DNA of 64,000 nt, from positions 124,001-188,000 of the forward strand of contig JADNRY010000029.1 of assembly GCA_015501585.1 (NCBI GenBank), in the 5' to 3' direction. The DNA comes from Rhodocollybia butyracea (taxonomy: Eukaryota; Basidiomycota; Agaricomycetes; Agaricales; Omphalotaceae). Made by a program: the position numbers and the translations under genes. Below, piece by piece: positions 44,138 through 56,749 of this stretch (its first letter is position 1; each line of letters begins with the position of its first letter). Below the pieces are notes generated by a model. It saw nothing but the letters and a program-made list of their open reading frames with translations. It did not search any database and was not told the DNA's origin.

Positions 44138-44869
44138 GGAGTATAGCCTCTTTTGGAGGAAATGTAGAGGGGTCGAGGCTCACTGCAAAGAATGTACCAT
44201 TTCGAAGGTACAGATTATCGAAAATGGTGAAGCCATTAACATGAGCGCCGTGAGGGATACTGGTGGTCGGGAACGACACCTCGATTTTGGGATGTGTTAA
44301 ATCTAAGTCGGGCCTACTTGTTTCACCAAGTATTGGATGGATGATATCGCCGGGACTTATTTCACCAAGTATTGGTTGGATGATATCTCCAGGACTTGTT
44401 TCACCAAGTATTGGTTCGATGATATCGACATGGGCATCATGCTGTTTGAACACCGAAGAAGCTACTGAGGCGAAGTACGGAAATGCAAAGCCTATGAAGA
44501 GAATTGAGGTCGCCAAAAAGATGAAGGCGAAATATTGACGCTTTCGAGACATCTTTGAGTGCAAAGACCAAGGGCGGTCCTATATACAGGCTGCATATAA
44601 ATACACCGATGTGATGTACTCACAGATGGTACCTTCATCAACTAAGAGTTTTAATTGCGAAACTGAATAAGTCGAAAGGCATGTGTCAGCAGTCTCTCAT
44701 GACTCTTGACAAGAGACTATGGGTACCAAGTACTTACTGTGTAAGTAGTTGTGCCTGTAATTTCGTTTGGTGCTAACTCCGATACTTTTATCGGATATTT
44801 CGTGTTTATCAAAATGGCCATACGATTCTGCATTATAAATTTGAAGCACTGTGTTGTTTCGAAAATATG

Positions 44870-45560
44870 AACTACTCCCCGAGTAGTGGAGTGAACAGAT
44901 TTCCCAGCCATCGGGGCAAAATGTGCCCTGAAAAGCTCTGAAACGGGATCCGATATGCCCTGGAAATCGACTTCTAACGGATGAGCATGCGGATAATAGT
45001 TTCTCCAAATATGTTCAATTCCACGACGTGCAATCGTTCGACAACCGATTCCACTCAGAGAAGCAAGTACGAACTCATTATTCTTACCCCTTCGTTTCGA
45101 CTCTCCACTTATCTGCGTTTCTTTAGTGTGGGATTATATCAAGGAGGAGCTCAAGAGTAATACGGTAACCACTAGGGCATACATGAAAAGGGATCGCGAA
45201 GAACTTACGTATCTATGCTCGAAGAAAGACCGCAGCGAATTTCGAAAACGATGGCGCGGAAGAACTTCTTCAGTACTTCTTCCCAATCAAATTGAATTGT
45301 GCTCTGGCGAGCCGTAGTGAGGATCATCCTGGATCATCTCGCAGCTATCCGAGATAGAAATCACCTAGATATCACTGAGTCCATCACCCCTCTTCCACTC
45401 CACTCTTCATCGTATCCGCTTTGCTTTCGTTGAATGCTAGAGAGATAAGGTGATGACCGGTCCAACACAGTTTGAAGAAACACATCGATGATCGGACCCT
45501 GGTGACCTTACTTTGGACGGTATGTAGAAGCACTGGAAAGATCGGTATGCGTATAAGTTG
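44870..45560. repeat. Segmental duplication, copy 1
   Basis: Diverged direct copy of about 48640-49330. Shared blocks include 'aacggatgagcatgcggata', 'gaggatcat', 'tccaacacagtttgaagaaa' and 'agaagcactggaaa'. Open frames on either strand are short and not conserved between the copies, so I do not call a gene. It may be the remains of a duplicated gene or an unrecognised element. Confidence 0.6.
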
Positions 45561-46794
45561 CATTTTGAATGTCAGTAGATATGAAGGTTGCTTGTTGAGG
45601 ATGATCGATGAGGTCTTGAGGATGGAGCTGTTGTTGGCCCATGGATTGGCCTGGATTGGCTGAGATTATGTTCATGGACTAAGAGGTACGCCGAAACTCT
45701 CGCTCCATTCTGTGAGGGCCAAAAGGTCAGGCCTCAGGCCTCAGGTCCGAATGCTCAGCGCATTTATACGTCTCACCGCGGTTGAAATTTGAGCTTGTTG
45801 GACTCTTTGAAAGCAATCTCAGCTATACATCTCAATCTTGTTGCCTAGCGCATTCGCAAAAATTCGTGAAATAGTTTTACCAGTATTGGACGATTCCGAG
45901 AGTCTTGAGAGAACGGTATAATTACGCCATACGATTCGGAGGAAGTGCCAGAAGTGCTAGTGATTCGATCTCGGATCATGAACGAGCTTGACGACGTCGA
46001 CCAAGGCGCTAACGTCTTTAAAATTTGATCATGATGGTTGGGCGCCTCCCCTTGCTTTAACTTAAGGACCTTGAAAGTTGAAGCTCTTGTTGAAGCTCGA
46101 AGCCTATCCTCCGTCGACAATCCCGGTTGTTTCACCTTCCGCGTATTCCTCGAAAAATTATCCACTCTCGAAGTATCCTAATCCAACCGTTCAAGGTGGT
46201 AATTACCTTTTTTTTTTTTGACTCTGTGAACTTGCTGCGAACCAACTGCAAACCAACTGCGAACTCAAGCCTGGGGAAACCAACGACTACTGTACTATCA
46301 CTATCAACAGTCACTGCTTGCCATACTATCGGCAGAAGAAGAATATGGGTAGATCTCTATTTGACATCGTGGATCACCAGTCCCCATCTCTCCCAATCAT
46401 GAAATAGAGCGACAAGGTCTGTGCCACGAACGGAGAAGAAAACATTGAACATCATGCATGGACATCTGGACCCCAATCTCTAAATGATCATATCCCATGT
46501 CCTTTTCACTACAGTACACATCATCATCATGAATCATCATACCATCCGTTCCAATTTCAGTGGGCTATCTTGGGCAGTTTCAATTGCTTCCTAGCTGACC
46601 CAACTCTTCTCTTCGCTCCTGTGTTGACCAGTCAACAAATGGTGATCTAGATCATATACTTCGACATCCGAAATTGACCTCGCGAATCCACGTACATAAT
46701 GCCAGTTGCGATTGTCTTGAACAGAATCTCAGAGTTTCCCTCGTTCTCCGGTGTTTCGCAAATCCTTCATTCTCATTGTTCCTCGTCGGTTTAA
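45561..46794. other. Intergenic upstream of the seven-helix gene
   Basis: No gene recognised. Contains a short direct repeat (aggcctcaggcctcagg, about 45730) and 'gcgaaccaactgcaaaccaa' (about 46237). Confidence 0.4.
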
Positions 46795-48039
46795 ATGGAC
46801 CCCACGGAGCAACAGCTGATATATGCAGAGGCTGAGATGTTACTATTCGGTGTCGTTCTTCTGATGGTGATTTTAATTGGTTACGGTGCGTAAACGGAAG
46901 TATTGCTTACACCATAGCTAACGATCGAGTTCCAGGAGCCTTTCTTTTGGGATTCATAGCTGCTGTTCGAATGTTAACCATGTGTGTAACCGTGCTATCT
47001 ACTCAATTTAACTTCCGTTCACTTGCGTCTAGAAAGGGAGCGTGGGGACGCCCACAAACTATCCTTCTCTCCTGTTTAGTAGCCAGCCTCGTTTGCTTCA
47101 CTTGGAGTGTGATTTGCAATGGAGGAATATATCTCTCGGACGATCGGTATACATTGCAAACTATCGGTCTGGCCCAGGCTCAGGCTGCTGGGTTGAAGAA
47201 GACTATAATATGGCAGTATATGCCGGATTGGCCAGTCACAATAAACGTGAATATTACCTATCATTTTTCATCTTATGTGCTTCATTGAAATCTTTCCATG
47301 CAGCTTCTCTTGAGTGATGGAATTGTAGCGTGGAGAGCATGTAGTTTGTTTCAGCAAGACAGATTTCAGAGGCTCATTCTCGCGGTGCTTATGATTGCCA
47401 ACATTGGTGCGTAAGATCTGAGCCCTAACAGTTGGTCCTTGAACTCTGATATCGATAATGAAGGCATAAATGTGGCAGATTGCATATGGGCTGATCTCCA
47501 GTTGCACAGCAGGGCTACCACTCTGGATTGGCTTTCAAGTGTACTTTCCCTGTCGGTGAATATGATTGCGACAATTTTGTTTGCCTGCAAAGCTCGGTAG
47601 GTCACATTGTTAACATCCAGACGTGATTTTTCAAATTCTGGGATGCTTTACAGGAAACACCATCGGTACATTTCAGGACTTCATGGAAGCGTGGCTCGCA
47701 AAGGCACATGCGCAGAAAATATACTGAACCTCCTGATGGAATCGGGAGCGATTTTTTGTGTCATTCAGTCTATAAATATCATAATTACTTTTCTGGATGC
47801 ATACAACATGATAACCTCGCAGTGGGCTCTAGAAATTAGTGAAGGTATAATTGTCGTTGCATATGTGAGTCTTAATTCGCAATCGATTCTAATCATGCTG
47901 ACTTGTCCAGGCATGTTACCCCGTTACAGTGATTACTCTAGCTCACAGAATGCAGACCAACGGTGTATACTACATGAACAGCAAGGGTGGCTTTGACTGC
48001 CCTACAGCATTCCATACCATTGACGTGGAAATCGCTTGA
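46795..48039 (+). CDS. Seven-helix membrane protein, unknown
   Basis: Six exons, 46795-46885, 46936-47246, 47304-47406, 47464-47596, 47654-47864 and 47911-48039, give 325 residues, all with GT..AG introns. It starts MDPTEQQLIYAEAEMLLFGV. Seven hydrophobic stretches can be seen (LLFGVVLLMVILIGY; FLLGFIAAVRMLTM; ILLSCLVASLVCFTW; LLLSDGIVAWRAC onward; TTLDWLSSVLSLSVN; LMESGAIFCVIQSINIIITF; ALEISEGIIVVAYACYPVTV). The charged loop ARKGTCAENILNLLMESGAI before helix six is a feature of a large agaric family of predicted seven-helix proteins of unknown function. They may be receptors; no ligand or G-protein motif can be named. Confidence 0.75.
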
Positions 48040-48639
48040 CAGTGACCTTGGGACCTAGTCAATAGTAAATACCACTTTCTCAAAGGATCACTTGGTTTCC
48101 AATATTCATCCAATACCTGTATATCATATACCCATCTCTCAGCCGATGTCTTTGCTGGTTTATTGATAGCTTGGTAGATAGTGAAATATAAATGTTAGCA
48201 GGAAAGGCGACGTTGCTCAGATCCGCTTGCTATAACTCGCGGCCACTGGCTAACGTGACCCACTCCTGTGTATACAAATTCTTCCCTTACATCACAGTTT
48301 CAGGAGTCACTGAATCGTTCGACCCAAAAAATCATACTTCTTCGTTAATCTGGACATCGTATTACAACGGTAAAAAAGGACTTTTGTGGTCAAACTAGAT
48401 ATGTTCTATTCCAAGCATGTAAGTTTCTTGGATGACACCTGAGCCCTGAGCCCAATCCAACCGGTAGTAGCTGTAGCCGTATACCAGTCTCTTCATCATC
48501 GGTGCAAGGAAATGCAGAGCACGGTTCATGCTCAAGAAATTTAGATGCCTTCAAGGAGAACTCGGAGCGTATGTGTTTCTCCGCGCACAACCAAACCGTA
48601 CCACATGCAGGAACAGACAAGGCTAAAGAAAATCCGAGT

Positions 48640-49330
48640 CCCCGAGTAGTGGAGTGAACAGGTTTCGGGCCATCCATGGGGGCAATTGAATGCGTACTGA
48701 AAAGCTCAGTGAAACCGGATCCAATATACCCTAGAAATCGACATCTAACGGATGAGCATGCGGATAATATGGTTCGCTCAGAATACGTTCCATCCCACAG
48801 ACGTGCAGTCGTTCGACAACCGATTCCGCTCAGTGAAACAAGTATTATTCTTGTTCCTTCATTTCGACTCCGCTTATATGCGTTTTTTAGCATGATATTC
48901 TATCAGGGACGAGCTCAAGAGTAACGCGGTAACCACCAAGGCGTACATAAAGAAAAGGGATCATGGAGATCTTATCTGGGCTCGAAGAAAGACCACGGCG
49001 TACGTTTGGCATGAACACCATATCGAAAACGGTGATGCGCAGGAACTCCTTCCCAATTAAATTGATACCGCGCTCTAGTCAGCCGGCGTACTAGTGAGGA
49101 TCATCTCGCAGCCATCTGACGTAGAAATTACCCAGAGATCATCGAGTCATCATCCCTCTGAGTCCACTCCACTCTCCAATCGTTTTCACTTTGTTTTCGT
49201 TAAATGATAAAGTGATCGACAGCGGTCACAAGCACCAATCCAACACAGTTTGAAGAAACAGCGGACCTTGGGGATCGTATGTGGCAGAAGCACTGGAAAT
49301 ATTGGTACGTATGAGTTGCAATTTGTTGAT
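48640..49330. repeat. Segmental duplication, copy 2
   Basis: Partner of 44870-45560, in the same orientation, with many substitutions and small gaps. The two copies flank the seven-helix gene and could recombine to delete it. Confidence 0.6.
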
Positions 49331-49970
49331 CTGGGGTAACCACACATTTACAGGGAATGTTGAGGAATGTAAGCAATACTACTGTGCTTCTGATCTAAAC
49401 ACATCGTAAGATCGGGTTATATGTCTGTTTATAAGAGACTAGCTTCTGATCACCTCCTCAACCGTCCTCGGATCCTGGTGCAAAGTTTACCATTCAGATG
49501 AACGTCCTTGCAGTGGTAGAAACAAGTGCTTACTCTTTTTCAGCCGAGCTCGGATGTGTACGCTGTACATATCTAGATACAGAAAACATTGACAACCGGC
49601 CTCAAAGTAACACATGTACAAAGATTATACTGGAAAGAACAATTGCGGGGCAGTAGGGGGTTGGCGTGCATGCTGCGTAATCCAGCTCCTTGTCCAACCC
49701 ACCGCCTTGTAGTTAGCGAAGAAAAGTCGTTCGTATCTACTCTCAATGAGAACATCGTCAACCTCCGGGGGCCGGAATCCGATCTACCATCCGTATGGGT
49801 CTCGACTAAAACCCAAATACCACGAGATAAACATTGACCGCTGATAGTATGTACATCGCATTTTCGTTATGATTAATTACAAGAATCCGCATATAGTATC
49901 GGAAACAGATGCCAAAACACAAATTCGCACAACTGAAGCTTTTTTTTTAATCACTGGGAACACTGTCCAG

Positions 49971-52273
49971 CTACATAACCCCCTTCAGTGACTCTTTATT
50001 TGCTCTCGCCTCCCGAATTTCTTGTGCGAGAACCAGATCTGGGTCACGTCCTTTGACCTCGGGGAGAAGAAATGTGAAGCCAGCACCAGCGATGCAGCAT
50101 CCGAAGAAAATCCAGAGGACAGCGGGAGTACCGATGTCTTCGCTAAGTGCGTTGAACGCAAGCGCGGAGATTATTGCACCACACTTGCCACAAGCAGCCG
50201 AGATACCGTGAGCTGTTTTGTTGTTTTCGTCAACGCAAGGTCGTATAAAAGGAAAGAATGACATACCAAATGCACGGAACCGAGTTGGGAAGACCTTGCA
50301 AGGAGAGGAGAAGGTTAGTTCTTTAAGAGCATCGAATCTAGGGAGCTAGCGCACCTCCGCCGGATACATCTAAAAAATGGGTGTGAGCTTTTCAAAGGCG
50401 TAAATAATTTGGGGGGCTTACATATGTCGTAGCATTGGCTCCAAAGTTAAAGAAGAACTGGGAACGATAAGCTTTAATCAGATAAAAGAGAACTGATAAA
50501 ACGTACTTGGAGTAAAGCAAAATTCACAACAAACGCGGCGTGGCTGAGAGTGTTAAACGCTCCAGCTAGGATACCAACTAAAAGTAATCATCGATTAATT
50601 TCAGGGCGAGAATGAACGGAGAAAAAATATTCACGGAATAAGGCAGCAAGCAGGAAACCCTGAACTTGAATCCATTTCCTACCAAGTTTCTCGACGGTGA
50701 GGACGGTGACATAGTATCCTAATGCGGTTGTTAGAAAACAGGATACCATGGTTTTAGAAAAACTCACCAGGAACAAAGCCCAGTGCGGTAACGATCAAGT
50801 TTCCCGTGCTCACGTTGAAGAGCTTTTGCCAGTCTGAACCGGATTTCCCGGCGAATCCTATTTGCGTTAGAACGACGTTCTGGTTGAGATTAATTCCATA
50901 GAACCTGTAAAAAAAAAGATTAAAAATATGAAATCTCATATCGTTCGCGACGTACGCAATATCCAGTAAGAACCAGCAAATGCATGTCCCCATAAGAATC
51001 TTAGCGTGGCGCCATTCAGAAAAGTAGGCGATGAATTCCTTGATCTGTGCCTTCTCCTTCCGGGTCGCAATTGCTTCTGGAGTTTCAGAGCCAGAGGAAT
51101 CGGGTTGGGTGCTCGTGGGTGTTGATTGTGCGCGATCTTCCTTTTCAATATCAGATCCAGAGTTCGAGGAAGCCGAGATGCCCTCCGTCGGCTGATTATC
51201 AAGTTTTTTCAGTGCACGAGCTTCTTTCTCGAGATCAAAATCCTGATTTTCGGTGTCCCGTTTTGCTTGTGTATACCGCGTGCTCTCTGGCATCGTCAAC
51301 CTCTATGAATCAAACATTAAATGGGAGGAATGAGTGATTTGTGAATCAAAACATGCCTGGTAGAGCGTTGCAAAGGCGGGAATAAGACTGATTCCGACAA
51401 CGATCCTCCAAACACCGTCGGTTTTGCTAACCTCTCCCTTGTCGTTTATGACATGCTTGTAGCAAGCAAGGACGATGACGGTGGCCAAAGAACCGACGAA
51501 ACTACCCCATCCCTGGTTGGCAAAGATATACGCTAACATAGTTCCTCGTTTGTAGATATTCGATCGATCGGAAGTAACAGAGGCCGACATAGGGTAATCA
51601 CCCCCGACGCCGATACCGAGGATAATACGGAAAACACCTAGGTAGATCAGGGAATTGCTGGGAGACAGTGAACCGGTAGGAGTCGTGAGGCACATGATAG
51701 TCGCAAAAATGATGAGCATGAGTTCTTTGCCGTAGATAGCTGAGCGACCGAGGGAATCAGCTAAATATCCAAAGGTGAACTGTCCGATGACGCTTCCGAT
51801 GTTGGCTGCGGCGTTGACAAAGCCATGGAGCCCAACAGGAAGTGAGCCTCCTCCGTACAGCCTATACTGAAGTGCCGTTAGGACCTAAGGGATCGTCAGC
51901 TCTTATTCCAAGTCTGCTTAGAGGACATTAATCACAGGATTGATGACGAACAGATCATAAGCTAAAAAACCGATTGAAATTCTGATAACATATTATAGAG
52001 ATGAAAGCCTACCATCGAGGAAGAAGCCAACGCCTACTCGGAATTAGCGTCGAAAAACGAAGACAAAGACATCTATAGACGTACCGGCTTAAAAAACAAA
52101 GATTTAGTCTTGACCGGGCACTATGAGAATTTTGTTGACTCACCGATACCGAGCAGCTTCACCTCTGTGAGCGTAAGGCGATAAGGTGCTTTTCCACTAG
52201 ATTGCTCATAATCCTCGAGGGGTGCTCTTGTTCGAGGTTCAGGTTGGTCATTTTGAACCGGCGTAGAAGCCAT
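49971..52273 (-). CDS. PHO84-like phosphate:H+ symporter (MFS)
   Basis: Thirteen exons on the minus strand give 558 residues: 52273-52144, 52087-52085, 52033-52013, 51961-51927, 51884-51357, 51302-50956, 50904-50768, 50718-50635, 50577-50507, 50457-50422, 50369-50355, 50294-50267, 50212-49971. Motifs of fungal high-affinity phosphate carriers are present: GVGFFLDAYDLFVINPV, GIGVGGDYPMSASVTSD, TMPESTRYT, a long acidic/Ser-rich central loop, WFLLDIAFYGINLNQNVVL, MYPAEVFPTRFRAFAHGISA. It would import inorganic phosphate at the plasma membrane and is probably induced by phosphate shortage, as in yeast; no site was identified. Exon 2 is only three bases, and the intron after exon 5 uses a GC donor. 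The frame closes exactly with this model. Confidence 0.88.
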
Positions 52274-54318
52274 GTTGAGCAAGGGAGCACTTCTAGGAGA
52301 GAATTTGCGTCAGTGGAGCCTGTTCTTCTTTTTATAATTCCTGCTCACTGTGTATCACCTAAATGTCGCACACGTTTGTGCTGAACCGGTTAGGGTTACA
52401 GAGGTGGAGTAGCTGTAAAATGCGATGCATGAAGGGATTATAAGTGGCTGGTTAATAACCTTTTGGTAAATGTATTGGCGAAATTTTGGTCGTGTGCAGG
52501 TCTGCCGTAAAATTTGAAAGATTAGATTACCGGTATAAAGTTAAATCTCGTTGTCTCCCTCTTGCCTCCTGGATCGTCTTGCGAATCTTGGCCTCTTCAA
52601 TCGGACCTTCAGGAAGATAGTCCATCCAAAACGTTCGAGATTCGCTAAGTATCGTTTTTCAAATTCTTGCCTCTGGTGGCGTCTGGACCCAAAACTCGAT
52701 TCTCACACGTTCGTGGAATATGTAATTCATCGCTCTTGCCTTAGGCTGAAGTTGAACTGAAAGCTCACTGGCCTAATAGTTCATCACTCTTGCCTTTAGG
52801 CTGTTTTTGTTCATATGCAATGAATGGATCATTGTAGCGGTATCGTCGGCCAAGGTTTTTACTTAGAACCTTGGAGACAAAACATTCAATACAGCATCTG
52901 GCGTGGATACGCCCCTATACGCCACTACTGCTATACAAGGTTATTTATGCATATGTCCAGATATGTCCTCGGTCTTGTTCACGCGTATCTTACCACCGTT
53001 AAATTGTCTACTTCGGCTGTACATTCCCAACATAACCGAAACACACAGTCAAGTATGTACTGGACGCATGGACGTTGACTGCGTGGTACAGCTAGTCTTT
53101 CGCAGATCATGTGTGCAGTGTGTGCGCGCCACTAGAACTTAGAAGGTGTCAGCAAAGTAGATCACTGGCAGTGAGGATTGCTTCGAGATTGATCTAGTCC
53201 GATTTCAGGATTTTGAACATATTCCAACTTGCAATTGACAGTCTATTATTGACTACACCATTTTTTCAATCGGCAGTAATCCTCCGATGAAACGCCTATA
53301 ACAAGAGACCGAACCATTGCTGAAGCTTTGAAGGCCAAGGAGCTAGATTTATCGAAATCGCCAATGCTCACTCTTGCAGATCGTAATGTTTTCCTTCTGT
53401 TCTGCTCTTTTGGATATCTATGCCACCCTCTCCGCAGTCAGCATAGTCCGAGCTGTAGCGGGTGCTAGACCTCATACTACGACCGACACGTAACTAGAGC
53501 TAATATGTGCTAGAACGCAGAGTTACCTATAAGGTTACTCGTTCCTCTTCGATAACATGAATACGGGGGAACCGGGCGATTCAACCTATCACCCAGTTGG
53601 TACCTAATTTCGATTCCTGAACAGCTTCGGAAATTGACATTCTTCGAGACGGAGGCTCGTTGACCTCCGCTATCAGCAAGGACCGTATGGACAACACGGA
53701 AATGGGGTGTGGGCCACGGAATAAGCCGTCGATAGAGGGGATAGAGGGCCAAAGGTGTTCGAAGTGGGTTGCGATGGGAATATTTATAAAGCCTCTAAGG
53801 GTTCAATCGAGTGTACGGGCTAAGGGTTTAGGCCGCTATGTACGAAGAAATTTCGTTCGCCAAAGCCTAGCCGGCAATGCCGATCCCTGACCGGTTCGAC
53901 TTCTGCGAGTATCACAGGTGACTAGGCTAAGACCTCTTCTACGAATCACTTAACATGCAGTATATACACCAAGTATAAAGGATTCCGGAGGCAATCAACA
54001 GCAACGGTGGACCTCCAAAAAATTTACGGACGGAAGCCAAACGGCAAGTTTACGGCATCGTGGACCAATGTTTCTCCGGGGCTGATGCCGGCCACCTAAC
54101 ATGCCGGTCACCTAACATGAGCGCTAGACATGTGCACCTCTGAAGTTTTCGAACGACTTGCGAACGACAGTTTAGATCGCAAATACTATAGCCTCCTTGT
54201 TAAAATTAAACACTTCCCAGAAGCAGCATTAAAAGCACGCGTGCTCAGTGTCGGAGATTAGAGTTCCAGCTACTTATATATCCCGTTTCCGACTTCGAAT
54301 TCGTTGACTCGTACACCC
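52274..54318. other. Intergenic, no recognised gene
   Basis: Two kilobases between the divergent phosphate carrier and the MFS exporter. Only short open frames. A short direct repeat, 'ttcatc[g/a]ctcttgcctt', lies at about 52725-52795, and 'ccggccacctaacatgccgg' with a repeat of 'cacctaacatg' is at 54089-54118. Probably holds both promoters. Confidence 0.5.
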
Positions 54319-56749
54319 ATGTCTGAAGTTTCTGTTTCTCAACGCCAGCTCGGCGAAGAAACAGAGAGTTTCTCTCCGCCTCCCCTGATGCACACGCAAA
54401 GTGAAATGCAGCCAGCATTACCAAAATTTGACGAAATGTCATCTTTGCAAGTTGGACTTATTCTTCTAAGGTTGGGCTGCGCATTTGCCTCCGTTGATTT
54501 CCTTACATGTTGCTTAGCTTGGGTCTCGCAATGTTCTTGTTCGCAATTGGTACGTGAATTGCGGACTACACTCTGGAAGTGGTCGAACATTCACCGTACA
54601 ATGTACAGAGGAGACAATTGTCGCTACTTCAGTGGCAAGCATAGGCGCCGCCTTGAATATCAAGTCTCTAGCGTGGATTTCCACATCATATTTTCTCACT
54701 ACTACCGTTGCCCAGCCTATAGTTGGAAGGATCGCGGTTGGTTCACTTTGCTTGACAATTTTTTTTCAACTAGTCCGACTTTTGCTATGCTCAGGATATC
54801 GTAGGAAGCAAACGTTTGCTTCTGGTTGAGCTGTGGATCTTTGTTATCGGTAATGTTATTGCTGGGACGAGCAATACACTCACACAGATCATCGTTGGGA
54901 GGCTGATCAGTGGCATCGGAGGTGCGGGTTTGATATCGCTGGTATACATCGTGGTTTCGCGTGAGTGGTTCAGCCACCTTCAGCCACCCAGGGAATTACA
55001 GCTAGTCACGGTGTGTTTGACGCTATCTCCGTAGAGCTCACGAACGAACGACAACGGGCGAAATACATGAATATAATCAACGCTGTATTTATCATATCGG
55101 ACGCAATCGTGAGTATCTTGCTCTGGCCTCTTATCAGACAAATGAATTCGAGAATGGACAGGGTCCGATTGTAGGAGGTGCATTGACGAAGTCCGGAAAC
55201 TGGCGATGGATGTAGGTATCTTGCCTCTCAGTCAAATCTACTAGCCTAGAGCTTTTTACGACAGATTTCTCTTGAACGCCCCTTTTGGTCCGGTTAGTAA
55301 GTATCTACCTGATGTGTGCCTCTTGTGATCTCCTCTAAGCGCATATCTGCCTTCTAGTTACCTTCCTTGTTCTACGATGGCTACGTTTACCATCACCACA
55401 AATATCTTCAACGATGCGCATTAATTCTTTTTGGGATGTTCTCTCCAAAGTTGACCTTCTTGGAATGTTCACTCTCGTTTCGTGCCTCTCGTTTCTTGTG
55501 GTTGCACTAAATTCAGGAGGACAAACTCTTCCTTGGAGATCCTCTCTTATCATCGGCATGTTGTGTGCTTTAGGCGTGTCAGGCGTTGCTTTTTGCGTCG
55601 TAGAGGGATACGCAAAAATGCCAATAGCCCCAGGTAGACTGTTTGTTAAATGGGAGTGGAGAAACGTCCCTCTGATGATGAGTGAGTGAATACTCAGGTC
55701 GTGGAATACAGCGATTATAACATGCAATGATACAGTTACCAGGACCTTGTTATTCTTTCACAATTTCGCGATGGTTGGTCCAGACCTTGTCATGAATAGC
55801 AGTGTATTGATTTTGATTGTAGATTTTCTACGTTCCCAGTAAGGCAGCTGGCAGCTCATATAAATTTCTATTTCCTTATTGATCCATAACCAGTTTTCCT
55901 CCAAGTCATAGGCCTCTCAACCATTGCCTCCTCCGCTTTGATTATACCTTTCCTCACGGCAGCGGCATTATCTAGTACAGCAGCGAATTCTGTGGCGTCA
56001 AAGTATGGCCATGTGAGAGCGATTTCTCTTTGTGGAATAGCTATTATTCCGGTAGGGATGGTGAGTTGTATATTCTTCCCTTTTATTCCCATACTTGAGC
56101 TCTCCTGCATAGGGCTTGATGTCTACGCTGAATGAAAAAAGCTCGATCGGGATGATTGTAGGATATTCGTTGATTTCCGGGATAGGGTTCGGTTCTGTAC
56201 GTTCTCGACTATGTTCTCTTGTCCAACTTTTGATTGTGTCTATGTAATATTTAGACAACTCAAATATCAATGGTCATCGCGCAAGTTGGGATCCCCGCAG
56301 AAGAGTTGTCCACAGTGACGGCCTTGATAGGTACAGCACCGACTCTGGGTGGGACTCTAGGTGTTGCTGTAGTTGGTACTGGTAAGTGCAGCAATGCTCG
56401 ATGTGCCTGTTTCTCGATATATTGACTCGCTCTACCGGTAGTCATCAACAACGACTACCAAAAGACCGTTCGAAATGCTATCTCATCCTTCATCCCTGAT
56501 AATACCAACTCGACTTCGATTTCGCTTAACCCTTCCGACGTTGTCTCTAGCATCTCCTCACTCGCTCTAAATAGCCCAATACGTGATGTATTGGTAAAGG
56601 CCTATGTGTCTGCCTGGCAGAAAGGATGCTATACCCTGATCGGTGTTGCAGGATTACAGCTCGTACTGTGTGCGATAATGCGAAAAGTGGAATTTGATTC
56701 TTCAGAGGAGAAATCTCAGAGTGCTGCTGAAAAAGAGAAGGATCAATAG
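54319..56749 (+). CDS. 14-helix MFS drug/H+ antiporter (DHA2 type)
   Basis: About fourteen short exons can be joined in frame from ATG 54319 (MSEVSVSQRQLGEETESFSP) to TAG 56749. Signature stretches in order: EETIVATSVASIGAALN; SLAWISTSYFLTTTVAQPIV; GRIADIVGSKRLLLVELWIF (loop 2-3 motif A); GRLISGIGGAGLISLVYIVV; QLTNERQRAKYMNIINAVF; GPIVGGALTKSGNWRWIFLL (antiporter motif C region); NAPFGPVITFLVLRWLRLP; VIGLSTIASSALIIPFL; TTQISMVIAQVGIPAEELST; INNDYQKTVRNAI near the end. The order fits DHA2 exporters, which push toxic compounds or metabolites out across the plasma membrane. Substrate unknown. Exon edges were set by reading frame and GT..AG only, so individual borders may shift. Confidence 0.8.

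Larger units (their letters stand above)
41163..44564 (-). pseudogene. GT61 family glycosyltransferase, interrupted by an element
   Basis: Type II membrane start (MSRKRQYFAFIFLATSILFI), a stem with three repeats (PILGETSPGDII type), then FTIFDNLYLRNGTFFAVSLD, where the 1.4-kb element cuts in at 44137. Past it at 42734 the frame resumes (SAPLDLGVPSKELLPTDK) and continues over short exons: HLRYIDLEEAVQ; HYYHWWGEVILGFWRVYSM; VIYISRQKTGRRLADKDHEA; IMVGVHGNGLT; HQLWMPSSSWSTVIEIFFPG; and the stop at 41163. HYYHWWGE and GVHGNGL are hallmarks of GT61 (EOGT/xylosyltransferase-like) enzymes of the Golgi or ER. Apart from the insertion I see no stop, so the gene was intact until recently. Precise excision or splicing cannot be assumed; the element has stops in all used frames. 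Confidence 0.85.
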
